Shown piece by piece: positions 42,841 to 51,924 of a stretch of 64,000 bases of DNA; positions within the stretch are counted from its first letter, which is position 1; each line of letters opens with the position of its first letter. The DNA lies in NCBI GenBank assembly GCA_965276815.1, contig CBDIBE010000012.1, positions 372,001 to 436,000 on the forward strand. Reading direction: 5' to 3'. Both the position numbers and the translations under genes were made by a program. The notes beneath the pieces are model-generated. The model was not told where the DNA came from and did no database searches. It worked only from the letters and a program-made list of their open reading frames with translations. Origin of the DNA: JAVVHH01 sp965276815 (GTDB taxonomy: Bacteria; Pseudomonadota; Alphaproteobacteria; Acetobacterales; Acetobacteraceae).

Positions 42841-44235
42841 TCAGACCTCGCTCAAGAGTGCGGCTTTGGGGCTTGCTTGCAGCAAACGGCTCAAGCTTGC
42901 GATTTCGGGCAGGCGTTCCACCGACATGACGCAGTCGAGCAACGCCTGCGTGCTTGTCTCGTCGAGAGCGATCGCCGCCAGGCCGCGGAATTTGCCGATG
43001 ATCTCGTCCTCGCTCAGCGGAAGCTGCGCGCTGCCGCGGCGCTGTTCGTGATAGGCGTCCAGGGAACGCCCGTCGGTCAGCTTCGCCTCGACGCACGAGG
43101 CGTGCCGCTTGGCGGTCCCGCCGGCGTCGAGCGCCGGGTCATGGATGATTTGAATGCGTTCGATCAGTTGCAGAGTCGCCGGGTCTGCCAGGCGGTCCTC
43201 GCGATACTGCTCCGCCGACACCTGGCCGTAGCGAAGCTGCGACGCGGCGGCGAAATAGCCGTTCATCTGCGCCGAGACGATGGTCTCCGGCCGATACGCC
43301 CAGCCGACATTGCGCGCCGCCTTGCCGGTCATGCGGATCGTCAGCTGGGCAAGCGTGTCGGCGGTCAACCCCTGCTGCATGAGGGTTTGCAGCCCGTCGA
43401 TGATGGTGTGCGCGCTCGCGCAGGCCGCGTGGATCTTGAACCCGACCTGCGGCGTCTCCCATTGCTCGCCGAGGCCATCGGTCAGCGCGGCGAGATCGGC
43501 GTTCTCGGTCAGCGTGCTCATGAAGCCGCCGAACCCGGCTTCGAGCACGTCCTGGCTGCCGGTGAAGCCGCGGCGCGCCATCACGCCGGCGATCACGCCG
43601 GCCTGGGCGGCGTGCCCGGCATGGAAGCGCTTGGTCATCGCGCCGGCGCGGGCGCAATAGAGCCCGGCGGCTTGCGTCGCCGCGATGCCGAACGCGTTGG
43701 CGGCATGATCCGGGGACAGCGCTAAGATGTTGGCCGTGGCCGCGGCGGCGGCCACGCAGCCGACCGTTCCGGTAGCGTGATAGCCGCGCGCGCCATGCGG
43801 GATGCCGGTGGCGATGCCGGTACGGATGCCGACCTCGTAGCCGGCGACGATGGCCGTGAGCACGCCCTCGCCGGATGCGCTTTCGCTGTCGGCCAGCGCC
43901 AGCACCGCGGGCAGCACCACGGCGCCGGGATGCAGCATGGCCCGCACGTGGACGTCGTCGAGCTCGAAGCCATGCAAGGCGGTGCCGTTGGCCAAGGCGG
44001 ACGCGGCGGCGCCGACCCGGTGCCGGCGCCCCCACAGCGCCGCCGGGCCGTGCGGCGCCAATTCCTCGGCGGCGTCGGCGGCGATCTGGCCCCATGGCAT
44101 GCGCGAGCCGTAGAGCGCGCAGCCGAGACCATCCAGCAGGCAGAGCTTGGCGTGGTGCTGCACCGAACCGGGGATTGCCGCCAGCGTCAGCCCGGCCGCC
44201 CAGTCCGCAAGCCGGCGCGTCGGTCCGAGAGTCAT
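42841..44235 (-). CDS. MmgE/PrpD family protein (paralogue 2)
   Basis: A 464-residue MmgE/PrpD protein. ATG 44235 overlaps the binding-protein stop by 4 bases. Landmarks are GTALHGFELDDVHVRAMLHP near residue 85 (the family's HALDFDD-type element), the GTVGCVAAAAATANIL helix and VGFKIHAACASAHTIIDG. It is clearly diverged from the paralogue at 34385, not a recent duplicate. Expected to act on a dicarboxylate or tricarboxylate in the same pathway as the FAD dehydrogenase one base downstream. Confidence 0.88.
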   Translation of the reverse strand: MTLGPTRRLADWAAGLTLAAIPGSVQHHAKLCLLDGLGCALYGSRMPWGQIAADAAEELAPHGPAALWGRRHRVGAAASALANGTALHGFELDDVHVRAMLHPGAVVLPAVLALADSESASGEGVLTAIVAGYEVGIRTGIATGIPHGARGYHATGTVGCVAAAAATANILALSPDHAANAFGIAATQAAGLYCARAGAMTKRFHAGHAAQAGVIAGVMARRGFTGSQDVLEAGFGGFMSTLTENADLAALTDGLGEQWETPQVGFKIHAACASAHTIIDGLQTLMQQGLTADTLAQLTIRMTGKAARNVGWAYRPETIVSAQMNGYFAAASQLRYGQVSAEQYREDRLADPATLQLIERIQIIHDPALDAGGTAKRHASCVEAKLTDGRSLDAYHEQRRGSAQLPLSEDEIIGKFRGLAAIALDETSTQALLDCVMSVERLPEIASLSRLLQASPKAALLSEV

Positions 44236-45248
44236 TGCACGTTCGGCTGGTACTGCAGCTCGAACACGTCGCTGAACGGCTGCATTTTCGGGGTTGCCTG
44301 GCCGGCTTCGACCATGCTGGTCCCGACGTAGGTCCACCATTTCTGCGCCTGCTCGTGGCTCATGCTCATCTCTGGATGGATGCGCGAGTACGCCGCGTCG
44401 AGGACGTCCGGACTGACGCCGGACCATTTCGAGATCAGCGGGACCGTCTTCGACTTGTCGGCCTTCGCATACCAATCGTTCGCCTCGAAGATCGCCGCGA
44501 GGAAGCCGCGGGCAGCGTCCGGCTTCTGCTTGAGGAAGTTGCGGTCGGCCATCAAGAAGGTCATCGGCGGCGGATTGGCGCCGAAATCGCCGTTATGGGC
44601 GGTCATGAACAGCACGCCGGCCTTGCTTTGCAAGGCGAGCGTGGTGGTGGGTTCGGAATGCAGGAAGCCGTCGATCTGATTGGTCAGCAAGGCGGTCGGC
44701 ATGTCCGCGCCCTCGACCGGCAGGAACTGCCAGCCGAGCTGCTGCTCGGTCATGTGCTTGTCGGCGCGCAACCAGCCGCGGAACAGCGCCAGATGGTCCG
44801 ATGACGGCGAGGAGACGGCGATGCGCAGATCCTTGCCGACGAGATCGTCGAATTTCGCGGCCTTGATCTTCGTGCTGAGCACGAAGCTGGTATGGCCGGC
44901 ATTGGCGCCGCTGATGACGGCCAGCGGCGCCGGCCGGCCGCTTTCCATCGCCCGCGAATTCAAGCTGACCACTTCGGGTCCGCCGCCGAAATAGAGGTCG
45001 AGACCGCCCTGCCAGAGGGTCTGCACGCCCTCGATGGTCTGGCCGGAGGTGAACCGCTGGTCCTGCACGTCGAGATCGTGCCGGTCATAGGCGCCGATGG
45101 AGCGGGCGACGCCGTGGATGAGGGTGGTGAGGTTCGGGTAGAGGTAACCGAACCGGACCGAGTCGGCGGCGGCCCGGGCGGGGCGGCGAGCCAGGACGAG
45201 GCCTGCGGCCCCGAACACGCAGGATTGCGCGAAGCTGCGGCGGAGCAT
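44232..45248 (-). CDS. ABC transporter substrate-binding protein, NitT/TauT type
   Basis: A 338-residue periplasmic protein. ATG 45248 with GAGGGGAA seven bases upstream is preferred to ATG 45278 because it directly opens a twin-arginine-less signal LRRSFAQSCVFGAAGLVLAR ending ARA. The mature part begins DSVRFGYLYPNLTTLIHGVA and has the GLDLYFGGGPEVVSLNSRA ligand region. It follows its ATPase and permease in the first importer of the twelve-gene operon. Confidence 0.88.
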   Translation of the reverse strand: MLRRSFAQSCVFGAAGLVLARRPARAAADSVRFGYLYPNLTTLIHGVARSIGAYDRHDLDVQDQRFTSGQTIEGVQTLWQGGLDLYFGGGPEVVSLNSRAMESGRPAPLAVISGANAGHTSFVLSTKIKAAKFDDLVGKDLRIAVSSPSSDHLALFRGWLRADKHMTEQQLGWQFLPVEGADMPTALLTNQIDGFLHSEPTTTLALQSKAGVLFMTAHNGDFGANPPPMTFLMADRNFLKQKPDAARGFLAAIFEANDWYAKADKSKTVPLISKWSGVSPDVLDAAYSRIHPEMSMSHEQAQKWWTYVGTSMVEAGQATPKMQPFSDVFELQYQPNVQ

Positions 45249-45270
45249 GAGGTGTTTCCCCTCGGTTGTT

Positions 45271-46197
45271 TCAGCCATCGATCTGCCACCGCGCGATGGT
45301 GCGGCGCTCCAGCGTCCGGATGATCAGCCGCTCGGTCCCGAAACCGACGACGCTGATCAGGATCATCGCCATCATGAGATCGGCGGCGCGGAACTGGTAG
45401 CGGGCCTGCATCAGCAGGAAGCCCACGCCGGTCTTGGCCGCCAGCATCTCGGCGGCGACGATCATGCGCCAAGCGCCGCCGAGCGCGATCCGCATGCCGG
45501 TGATGATGTGCGGGATCGAGGCGGGCAGGATCACGCGCCGGACCAACGTGAGCCCGCTGGCACCGTAGCAGCGCGCGGCGTCGATGATCACCGGGTTGAT
45601 GCTGCGGGCGCCGGCTTCGGTGTTGAAGAACAGCGCGAAGAATTCGGCGATGAACACCACGAAGATGACCGCCCTGTCGGTCAAGCCGAACCAAAGAATT
45701 GCCAGCGGGATCCAAGCGATGCCCGGGATCGGATAAAGCAGGCGGATCACCGGCTCGAGGAACTCGCGCACGGCGACGTTTCGCCCGACCAGCAGGCCCG
45801 CCGGGATCGCGACGACGGACGCGAGCGCAAAGCCGACGATGGCGCGGCCGAAGCTTGCCAGCAAATGCCAATAGATGTTCGGCCCGTAGAGCCAGGGCGT
45901 GTTGCGCAGCAGCAGCGTGTTGACGACGTCGCGCAGCACGGTGGTCGGCGGCGGCAGGATCAGGTCGAGGCCGTAATAGACCGACATCGCCTGCCAGAGC
46001 AGCAACAGGCCGGCAATGCCGATGGTGCCGCGGACGATGCTGCGCGTCCGCGCCTTGCTGCGGCGCTGCCGGCCATATTCGCGCAGCCGGTCGGCGCCGA
46101 GCGGCCCGAGGGCGGCGTTGGCCGGGCGCGCGGACAGCGTTCCGCCATCCAAGGCGGCAGGCGCGGGCACCATCAGCAGGTCCGGTCCAGCCGACAT
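45271..46197 (-). CDS. ABC transporter permease (SsuC/TauC type)
   Basis: A 308-residue permease with an N-terminal polar extension of about 45 residues before the first helix (IVRGTIGIAGLLLLWQAM). The EAA-type loop reads PVIIDAARCYGASGLTLVRR. It lies one base after the ATPase stop. Part of the importer immediately downstream of the IclR-controlled promoter. Confidence 0.9.
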   Translation of the reverse strand: MSAGPDLLMVPAPAALDGGTLSARPANAALGPLGADRLREYGRQRRSKARTRSIVRGTIGIAGLLLLWQAMSVYYGLDLILPPPTTVLRDVVNTLLLRNTPWLYGPNIYWHLLASFGRAIVGFALASVVAIPAGLLVGRNVAVREFLEPVIRLLYPIPGIAWIPLAILWFGLTDRAVIFVVFIAEFFALFFNTEAGARSINPVIIDAARCYGASGLTLVRRVILPASIPHIITGMRIALGGAWRMIVAAEMLAAKTGVGFLLMQARYQFRAADLMMAMILISVVGFGTERLIIRTLERRTIARWQIDG

Positions 46198-46198
46198 G

Positions 46199-47002
46199 TC
46201 AGTGCACCATCATGTCCTGCATCAACTCGGTCACACGATGCTTGAGCGCCGACATTTCCGGGCTGGTGCGGGCGCGCGGCCTTGGGATGTCGATCCGCAG
46301 CTCGCTCCCGACGCGCCCCGGGGAGGGCGTCATGATGGCGATGCGGTCGGCGAGCAGCAGCGCCTCCTCGATGTCGTGGGTGACGTAGACGACCGTGCGC
46401 GGCTCGGCGAGCCAGGTCTCTTGCAGATGGTCCTGCAGCGTCGCCCGGTTGATCGCGTCGATCGCGGCGAACGGTTCGTCCATCAGCAGCACCGCCGCGT
46501 TCTGCAAGGCCCAAGCGCGGGCGATCGCCACGCGATGCCGCATGCCGCCGGAGAGTTGATGCGGGTAGCGGTTCGCGGCGTCGCGCAAGCCGACGATCTG
46601 CAGCACCTCGGCCACGCGCCGGGCGACCGCAGCCTTGCTCCAGCCGGCCATCTCGAGGCCAAACCCGACGTTGCGCGCCGCGGTCTGCCAGGGAAACAGC
46701 GCGGCTTCTTGGAAGACGATGGCGCGGTCCAATCCGGGCCCGGTGATCGGCTTGCCGTTGACCAGCAATGATCCTTCCAAGGGGAACATCAGCCCGGCCA
46801 GCATCCGCAGGAAGCTGCTCTTGCCGCAGCCGCTGGGGCCGAGGACGCAGAAGAACTCGTCTTTGCGGATCTCGAGATCCAAGCCTTGCAGCGCGACCGA
46901 CCAGCCGCTGGCACTCTCATAGGCGTGGTTCAGCGATTTTGCAGTGATCACGACCTCCGTCGTGTCGGCGGTGTCAGTGCGGCTTGCTGCCAAGATCGCC
47001 AT
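46199..47002 (-). CDS. ABC transporter ATP-binding protein (SsuB/TauB type)
   Basis: A 267-residue ATPase, the first gene of the twelve-gene operon. Walker A GPSGCGKSS, Q-loop IVFQEAALFPWQT, signature LSGGMRHR, Walker B LLMDEPF and switch THDIEEA are intact. A 157-base divergent region separates it from the IclR gene at 47160, where the operon promoter must lie. Confidence 0.92.
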   Translation of the reverse strand: MAILAASRTDTADTTEVVITAKSLNHAYESASGWSVALQGLDLEIRKDEFFCVLGPSGCGKSSFLRMLAGLMFPLEGSLLVNGKPITGPGLDRAIVFQEAALFPWQTAARNVGFGLEMAGWSKAAVARRVAEVLQIVGLRDAANRYPHQLSGGMRHRVAIARAWALQNAAVLLMDEPFAAIDAINRATLQDHLQETWLAEPRTVVYVTHDIEEALLLADRIAIMTPSPGRVGSELRIDIPRPRARTSPEMSALKHRVTELMQDMMVH

Positions 47003-47043
47003 TCCCCCCTGCGCGGTGCCGGTTGCGGTCTTCTACCGGGCTT

Positions 47044-47064
47044 GCGTTCCATCTGGCGAAACGC
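47044..47064. promoter_or_regulatory. Candidate IclR-type dyad
   Basis: GCGTTCC (47044-47050) and GAAACGC (47058-47064) are inverted with six of seven positions paired and a 7-base spacer, in the divergent region between the ABC ATPase and IclR genes. Spacing and location suit an IclR-family operator, but no second copy was found to confirm it. Confidence 0.35.
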
Positions 47065-47159
47065 TATTCCATTCCCATGAGTTTTGCTAACAAGCCGTGC
47101 CGTCAGTGTCAAGCGATCGATGGCCCTGATGTAACGATGAACATGACGGACAGGCGCCT

Positions 47160-47960
47160 ATGACAGCGATGGAGTCAGCGAAGACGGATGCGGGGGCACC
47201 GGACACCCCTCGGAGCTATGCGGTCGACTCCGTGAGCCGGGCCGTTCAGTTGCTGTCGGCCTTCAGTTTGAGGAAGCCGGCAATGACCCTGGGCGAGCTG
47301 GCGGGGGCGACCGGGCTGCCCAAAACGACTGCGTTCCGTATCCTGGCGACGCTCGTCGAGGGCGGGCTATGCGAGCGTGACCCGGCCACCGCGAAATACG
47401 CGCTCGGCATGCAGATGCTGCGCTTTGCCGAGATCCGCCGGCGACAATCCGCCATTTGGGACTTGGCTGCGCCGGTCATGCGCGCGATCCGCGACGAGGT
47501 CGGGGAGACGGTGGTGCTTTCAGTGCGGCGGGGCGACCTGCGGATGCAGATGGACTCAGCGGAAGGGCTGCATCCACTGCGACGGATCGCCGAGCCGGGG
47601 CTGCATGCGCCGCTATATGCGGGCGCTGCTAGCCGCGTGCTGCTGGCGGGCATGGAGGATGAGCAGATCGAATCTTACTTGCAACGGACCCCGCTGGCCC
47701 CGATCCAGAAGAACACCATGACCCATCCGGATAAGCTCTGGGCCGAGATCCGGCTCATCCGCTCGCAAGGCTATGCCGAAAGCAGCAACGAAGTCCTCGA
47801 AGGGGGCGCGGCGCTGGCCGCACCCATCATCAGCATCACAGGTGCGACGATGGGAGCGCTCGACATCATCACTCCGGCGAATCGATACTCGCCAGAGCGC
47901 CGCGAGACCTCGATACGCGTATTGCTGCAGGGTGTCGCGCGGCTGTGCGGACGAATCTAG
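47160..47960 (+). CDS. IclR family transcriptional regulator
   Basis: A 266-residue regulator with the N-terminal winged helix-turn-helix around residues 40-80 (MTLGELAGATGLPKTTAFRI) and the C-terminal effector domain (GETVVLSVRRGDLRMQMDS; GYAESSNEVLEGGAALAAPI). It diverges from the twelve-gene operon and very likely controls it in response to a pathway acid. The start at ATG 47160 follows weak ribosome-site sequence; ATG 47169 is also possible. Confidence 0.92.
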   Translation: MTAMESAKTDAGAPDTPRSYAVDSVSRAVQLLSAFSLRKPAMTLGELAGATGLPKTTAFRILATLVEGGLCERDPATAKYALGMQMLRFAEIRRRQSAIWDLAAPVMRAIRDEVGETVVLSVRRGDLRMQMDSAEGLHPLRRIAEPGLHAPLYAGAASRVLLAGMEDEQIESYLQRTPLAPIQKNTMTHPDKLWAEIRLIRSQGYAESSNEVLEGGAALAAPIISITGATMGALDIITPANRYSPERRETSIRVLLQGVARLCGRI

Positions 47961-48004
47961 CGCGCTTCCGCCGCGGCCTCTCAGCTCGACCTTGGCCATT
48001 TTGG

Positions 48005-48420
48005 TCAGGGTCGGATGGACTTGAAGGCCAACATCGGCCGCACGATGCGCTTGATCGCACGGTGATCCTGCTCGACGATGTTATTGAGATATTTGCACTG
48101 CCGCATCTCGATGTCGGCCGCCTGCTCGGCGTTGTAGCCGTCGACGATCGCCGCGGTGTTGGCGCCGCTCTTGTCGATCGTTATCTTCTCGGGTTCGCCG
48201 TGCTGATCGATCGCGCGCTCAAGAAAGCCGCGCGCCGCCGCCCGGTCACGATGAGCCGTGAACAAGAAGTCCACCGTGTCACCATCGCAATCGACGGCAC
48301 GGTAGAGATACTTCCAATGATCGCCGAGCGAAGTGTCCGCCGACACGGCTTTGCCAGTGAGGCCAACCTGCACGCCATGGATCGACTGATCCTGAGAGCA
48401 CGCGCGTGCTCAAACGCACG
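48005..48420 (-). mobile_element. IS6-family transposase remnant
   Basis: The minus-strand frame 48373-48005 encodes HWKYLYRAVDCDGDTVDFLF, AARGFLERAI, PEKITIDKSGAN and YLNNIVEQDHRAIKRI, the DDE catalytic core of IS6/IS240-type transposases. The N-terminal helix-turn-helix part is missing and the segment around the first Asp (SADTSLGD) is deleted. The C-terminus ends early at KSIRP. No terminal inverted repeats were found, so the element is dead. It sits between the IclR gene and the DUF4387 gene. Confidence 0.75.
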
Positions 48421-48587
48421 CCGCGGATGCAGAAGATGGCCGACACGATCCCCAGGGCTGGGGGAGAAGTTGACGGTGACGTCGATCAGAATGCCGACGA
48501 GCGTGTTCCGCACCACGCCACGGGAGAAATCGGCCGACGCCTCCACTCACGTTTCCCGGCAGAGCGATGCCGGCGATGGCGCCGGGC

Positions 48588-48905
48588 TCACGGAACCACG
48601 ATCTCGAGCAGCGGCGCGTGCTGCTGGGCGCCGAAGGTGTCGCGCTCGCCGACGCTGCCCTGTGCCCAGCGCCGCCGCAGCGTCATCTTGAAGGCCATGG
48701 CTGGGTCAAAAAACATGCAGACGATGACGTCGGCGGAAGGAACGTTGTAAAGGCGTTCCAAATTAGCCTGGTCGAGGGCGCCACTGGATTTCACGCGCTG
48801 GTAAGCATCGGCGTCGTCGAAGATCACGTCGAAGGTGATCTCAAACGGCCCCGAGTTCTTGCTGCGGATGACCTTGGCGATGTCCTTCAGCGTGGCATTG
48901 CGCAC
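48588..48905 (-). CDS. DUF4387 domain-containing protein (AtuA-like C-terminal partner)
   Basis: A 105-residue protein with the DUF4387 opening TLKDIAKVIRSKNSGPFEIT and the TFDVIFDDADAYQRVKSSG helix. The ferredoxin-like small domain commonly pairs with AtuA/DUF1446 proteins, either as a separate gene or fused. It starts one base from the end of the AtuA-like gene. Biochemical role unknown. Confidence 0.85.
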   Translation of the reverse strand: MRNATLKDIAKVIRSKNSGPFEITFDVIFDDADAYQRVKSSGALDQANLERLYNVPSADVIVCMFFDPAMAFKMTLRRRWAQGSVGERDTFGAQQHAPLLEIVVP

Positions 48906-48906
48906 G

Positions 48907-50280
48907 TCACACCTCCACGACGCGTATGGGGAACAGCTCGTCGGGGCTGTCGACTTCCATCAAGTGGTAGACCGTGAACCGGCACACGGGGCCGATTGGG
49001 TTCTCCGGCGGGTTCAGCGGCAGGGCGAAGTTGCCCGCAGTCGCCATCTGCCCCGGATAGGGCATGTGCAGAACGGTGATGCGCGCTTGGCTGCAGATGG
49101 CGTTGGCCAGCTCTTGCGTAGGCGCCGTGATCTCACCCAACAGCCCAACCTCGTGCGGGACGAGGTGCCGCAGCGGTTCCTGTTCGCCCATCACGGCGTC
49201 GCGGCCGTAGACATGGAACATCATGGTGGCCTCGCCCGACTGGAGTTGCGGGAAAAACCCCTCCACGCGCTTGCGCACGCCGTCGAGGAAGCTGTCCAAC
49301 TGGCCGAGCAGGATCGAGTCGCGGATGCCGCCGATGAAGATCGTGCGGTGTCCCACGACGGCGGCGCCCTCAAGCTTCACGCTGTACTTGTTTGACGGGG
49401 TGAACACGCTCCCGCGCACGCGAACGCGCCGCTCATCGAGCGCCTCGTAGCGCGACCCGCGCAGGTCCAGCAGCCCGCCCGGCCCAGGCAGCAGGTCCGG
49501 CCGCGTCTTCTCATAGAGCGTGTGCGCGGCCACAGATGCTGGAGTGCAGCGCTCAGCTGGATTCATCGGCTCGAGGTCGAAGCTGTCCCGCCGCACCGTC
49601 GCAAGGATGACGCGGCCTTTCGGCTCCGCGCAGACGGCGCCGCACTCGACGATTTTGCCCATGTGCCAGTACACGCCCGGGTCGATGCCGTGTCGCATGC
49701 AGAAACCGGCGTGCGGTGCCGGGTCGTAGGCGCGGCCGCTGACGATGATGTCGACATCCGGATGCTCGGTCAGCACCCGCGCGAACGGCTCCGCTCCCAT
49801 TTGCGCCACGATGGCGGCAGCGCCTTCGATGGCCGCATGCGTCAGCTCACCGGAGGAACCGCATTGCATCGTGCGCCCCGCGTTCAGCCGCGCATGGATG
49901 ATATCACGGGCAACGTCGGCGTAGATTGCCGCAATTTTAAAGCTATAGCCCTTCTCGGCCGCGATGCCGCGGATGATCTCGATCATCTCGTCGACATGCC
50001 GGTCAATGCCCGGGCCGCCGGCTGAGCTGATGATCAGCGGAATGTGCCGCTCGGCCGCGGCCTGCAGCACGAGCGCTAAGTCCCGAGCATAGCCCTGTCG
50101 GTCCACGATCATCTTGCCCAAGCCCAGCAGGTATGGCCCAGGATCGGTTGAGCCGGCGTCGACAATCATCGCGTCCGGCTCGCGGTCAACGCCGCGCCAG
50201 AAATGCTCCGCCGGGATACCGTAGCCCAGGATACCGGCCGGGGTGAGTATCTTCAGCTCGTCCTTGATGACCTGGTCCAT
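48907..50280 (-). CDS. AtuA family (DUF1446) protein, acyclic terpene utilisation type
   Basis: A 457-residue AtuA-family protein. Characteristic segments are ILTPAGILGYGIPAEHFWRG, DAGSTDPGPYLLGLG, IISSAGGPGIDRHVDEMI and DIIVSGRAYDPAPHAGFCM. The ATG at 50280 has GGGAGG upstream. AtuA belongs to the citronellol/geraniol degradation cluster of Pseudomonas, but this family is widespread beside CoA- and dicarboxylate-processing genes, so terpene breakdown here is not implied. It diverges from the monooxygenase gene at 50510. Confidence 0.87.
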   Translation of the reverse strand: MDQVIKDELKILTPAGILGYGIPAEHFWRGVDREPDAMIVDAGSTDPGPYLLGLGKMIVDRQGYARDLALVLQAAAERHIPLIISSAGGPGIDRHVDEMIEIIRGIAAEKGYSFKIAAIYADVARDIIHARLNAGRTMQCGSSGELTHAAIEGAAAIVAQMGAEPFARVLTEHPDVDIIVSGRAYDPAPHAGFCMRHGIDPGVYWHMGKIVECGAVCAEPKGRVILATVRRDSFDLEPMNPAERCTPASVAAHTLYEKTRPDLLPGPGGLLDLRGSRYEALDERRVRVRGSVFTPSNKYSVKLEGAAVVGHRTIFIGGIRDSILLGQLDSFLDGVRKRVEGFFPQLQSGEATMMFHVYGRDAVMGEQEPLRHLVPHEVGLLGEITAPTQELANAICSQARITVLHMPYPGQMATAGNFALPLNPPENPIGPVCRFTVYHLMEVDSPDELFPIRVVEV

Positions 50281-50509
50281 GCAGCCTCCCGTCTTGGCAT
50301 TTTCGCGTCTGCCTGCAACACCCACTCCTTACAGACCGGGGCCCTCCTGATAAATCGGTGGTCCCTGTAGCACCATAGCGGCCGCCGATAACCGGCGACA
50401 CATCCACGTCGTCCATCAAGGCGGCTGGGGGGTTCATAGCCAAAATTGAATTGCGGGCCGCGTCGTCGGGCCGCTTATGTTCGGCCAATCATTGGGGCGG
50501 AGAGACGTC

Positions 50510-51904
50510 ATGGTTCGAGACTTGCGCCGTGGAGGCATCACGATGATTGCCTTCCTCCAGGCCCAGAACTGCAGCAACTATCCCGGCTCCTGGCGGCATC
50601 CGGCCGCAATGCCCGACTTCCTCTCTGCCAAGCATTACCAGCGCATCGCCCGCACGCTGGAGGAGAGCAAATTCCACCTCGCCTTCTTCGACGACCGGCT
50701 GGCCATGCCCGATCTCAGCGGCGACTACTCGGCTGCGGTCCGCCATGGCGTGCGCACGGTCAAGATGGACCTTGTCCCCATCCTGACCGCGATGGGCATG
50801 GTGACCAGCCACATCGGGCTGGGGGGCACCTACTCGACCACGTACTACGAGCCGTTCCACGTGGCGCGAACCTTCGCGACATTAGACCTGATGATCGAGG
50901 GCCGGGCGGCCTGGAACGTGGTGACGTCGCTCAACGACTCCGAGGCCGCGAACTTCGGCCAGGCCGAACACCTGGAGCACGATCTGCGCTACGATCGCGC
51001 CGACGAATTCATCGAGGTCGTCATGGGTCACTGGGCGACCTGGGCGGACGACGCGATCGTCGCGGACCGCACCACCGGCTTCTTCGCCGATCCCGCCAAG
51101 GTGCAGGCGCTTGAGCATGTCGGGAAGTGGTTCAAGTCCCGCGGCCCGTTCACCGTTCCGCGCTCGCCGCAGGGCCACCCGGTGATCATGCAGGCCGGGC
51201 AGAGTGGCCGCGGGTTGGCGTTCGCGGCACGCTGGGGCGAGGTGATCTTCGCCTCGCTCAAGAACATCGAAGGCGCGCGCAAGCAGTTCCGCGAGCTGAA
51301 GGACGCCGTTTCAAACGCCGGACGGGACCCGGACCAGGTGAAGCTTGCGGGATCGATCTACACGGTGCTTGGCGAGACGCGCTCGATCGCGGAGGAGAAG
51401 CGGGCCATGATCGAGGCGCTCGCCATCCCGGAAGACAGCCTGACCCTGATCTCCGAGGTGACGAACTTCGACTTCGGCAGCGTTTCCTATGATCAGCCGC
51501 TGAGCGATGCGCAGATGGCCAAGGTCGGCATAAATCTCGGTCTCAAAAGCCGCGTCGTGGAGCGCAGCGGCAAGTCCAATCCCACGCCGAAGGACTTTGT
51601 GGATTTTAGCAAGCGCGGCACCATCAATGAAAGCCCGGTGTTCTGCGGCACGGCAAAGGACGTGGCTGACGAGCTCGAGGGGTGGTTCACGTCTCAGGCC
51701 TGCGACGGTTTCATCCTGTCGGCGACGCATCGCCCGGGTGCTTACGAGGATTTCGGCCGTCTAGTCGTCCCCGAACTACAGCGTCGCGGCCTGTTCCACC
51801 AGGACTATGCCGGGACCACGTTGCGGGAAAACCTAGGACTGGACCGTCCCGTCGTGTCCCGGCCCGTCGTGTCCCGGCCCGGCCTGTCCCAGGCCGCCGA
51901 GTGA
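50510..51904 (+). CDS. LLM flavin-dependent monooxygenase, NtaA/SnaA/DszA type
   Basis: A 464-residue two-component flavin monooxygenase. It shows the long NtaA-type N-terminus (PGSWRHPAAMPDFLSAKHYQ), HLAFFDDRLAMPDLSG, and TYSTTYYEPFHVARTFATLD with RAAWNVVTSLNDSEAANFG. Family members oxidise nitrilotriacetate, dibenzothiophene sulfone and similar compounds using FMNH2 from a separate reductase, which is not encoded here. ATG 50510 follows GGAGAG; ATG 50543 is possible. The C-terminus ends in a short tandem repeat (RPVVSRPVVSRPGLS) encoded by a 15-base duplication near 51845-51875. Confidence 0.87.
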   Translation: MVRDLRRGGITMIAFLQAQNCSNYPGSWRHPAAMPDFLSAKHYQRIARTLEESKFHLAFFDDRLAMPDLSGDYSAAVRHGVRTVKMDLVPILTAMGMVTSHIGLGGTYSTTYYEPFHVARTFATLDLMIEGRAAWNVVTSLNDSEAANFGQAEHLEHDLRYDRADEFIEVVMGHWATWADDAIVADRTTGFFADPAKVQALEHVGKWFKSRGPFTVPRSPQGHPVIMQAGQSGRGLAFAARWGEVIFASLKNIEGARKQFRELKDAVSNAGRDPDQVKLAGSIYTVLGETRSIAEEKRAMIEALAIPEDSLTLISEVTNFDFGSVSYDQPLSDAQMAKVGINLGLKSRVVERSGKSNPTPKDFVDFSKRGTINESPVFCGTAKDVADELEGWFTSQACDGFILSATHRPGAYEDFGRLVVPELQRRGLFHQDYAGTTLRENLGLDRPVVSRPVVSRPGLSQAAE

Positions 51905-51924
51905 TCATCCAGGAGTTGACGCCC

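Noticed and set aside
41514..42929. 471-codon plus-strand ORF
   Set aside because: Antisense of the TcuA-like flavoprotein; no independent support.
48181..48546. 121-codon minus-strand ORF upstream of the transposase fragment
   Set aside because: Overlaps the transposase core in another frame and shows no transposase N-terminal motif.
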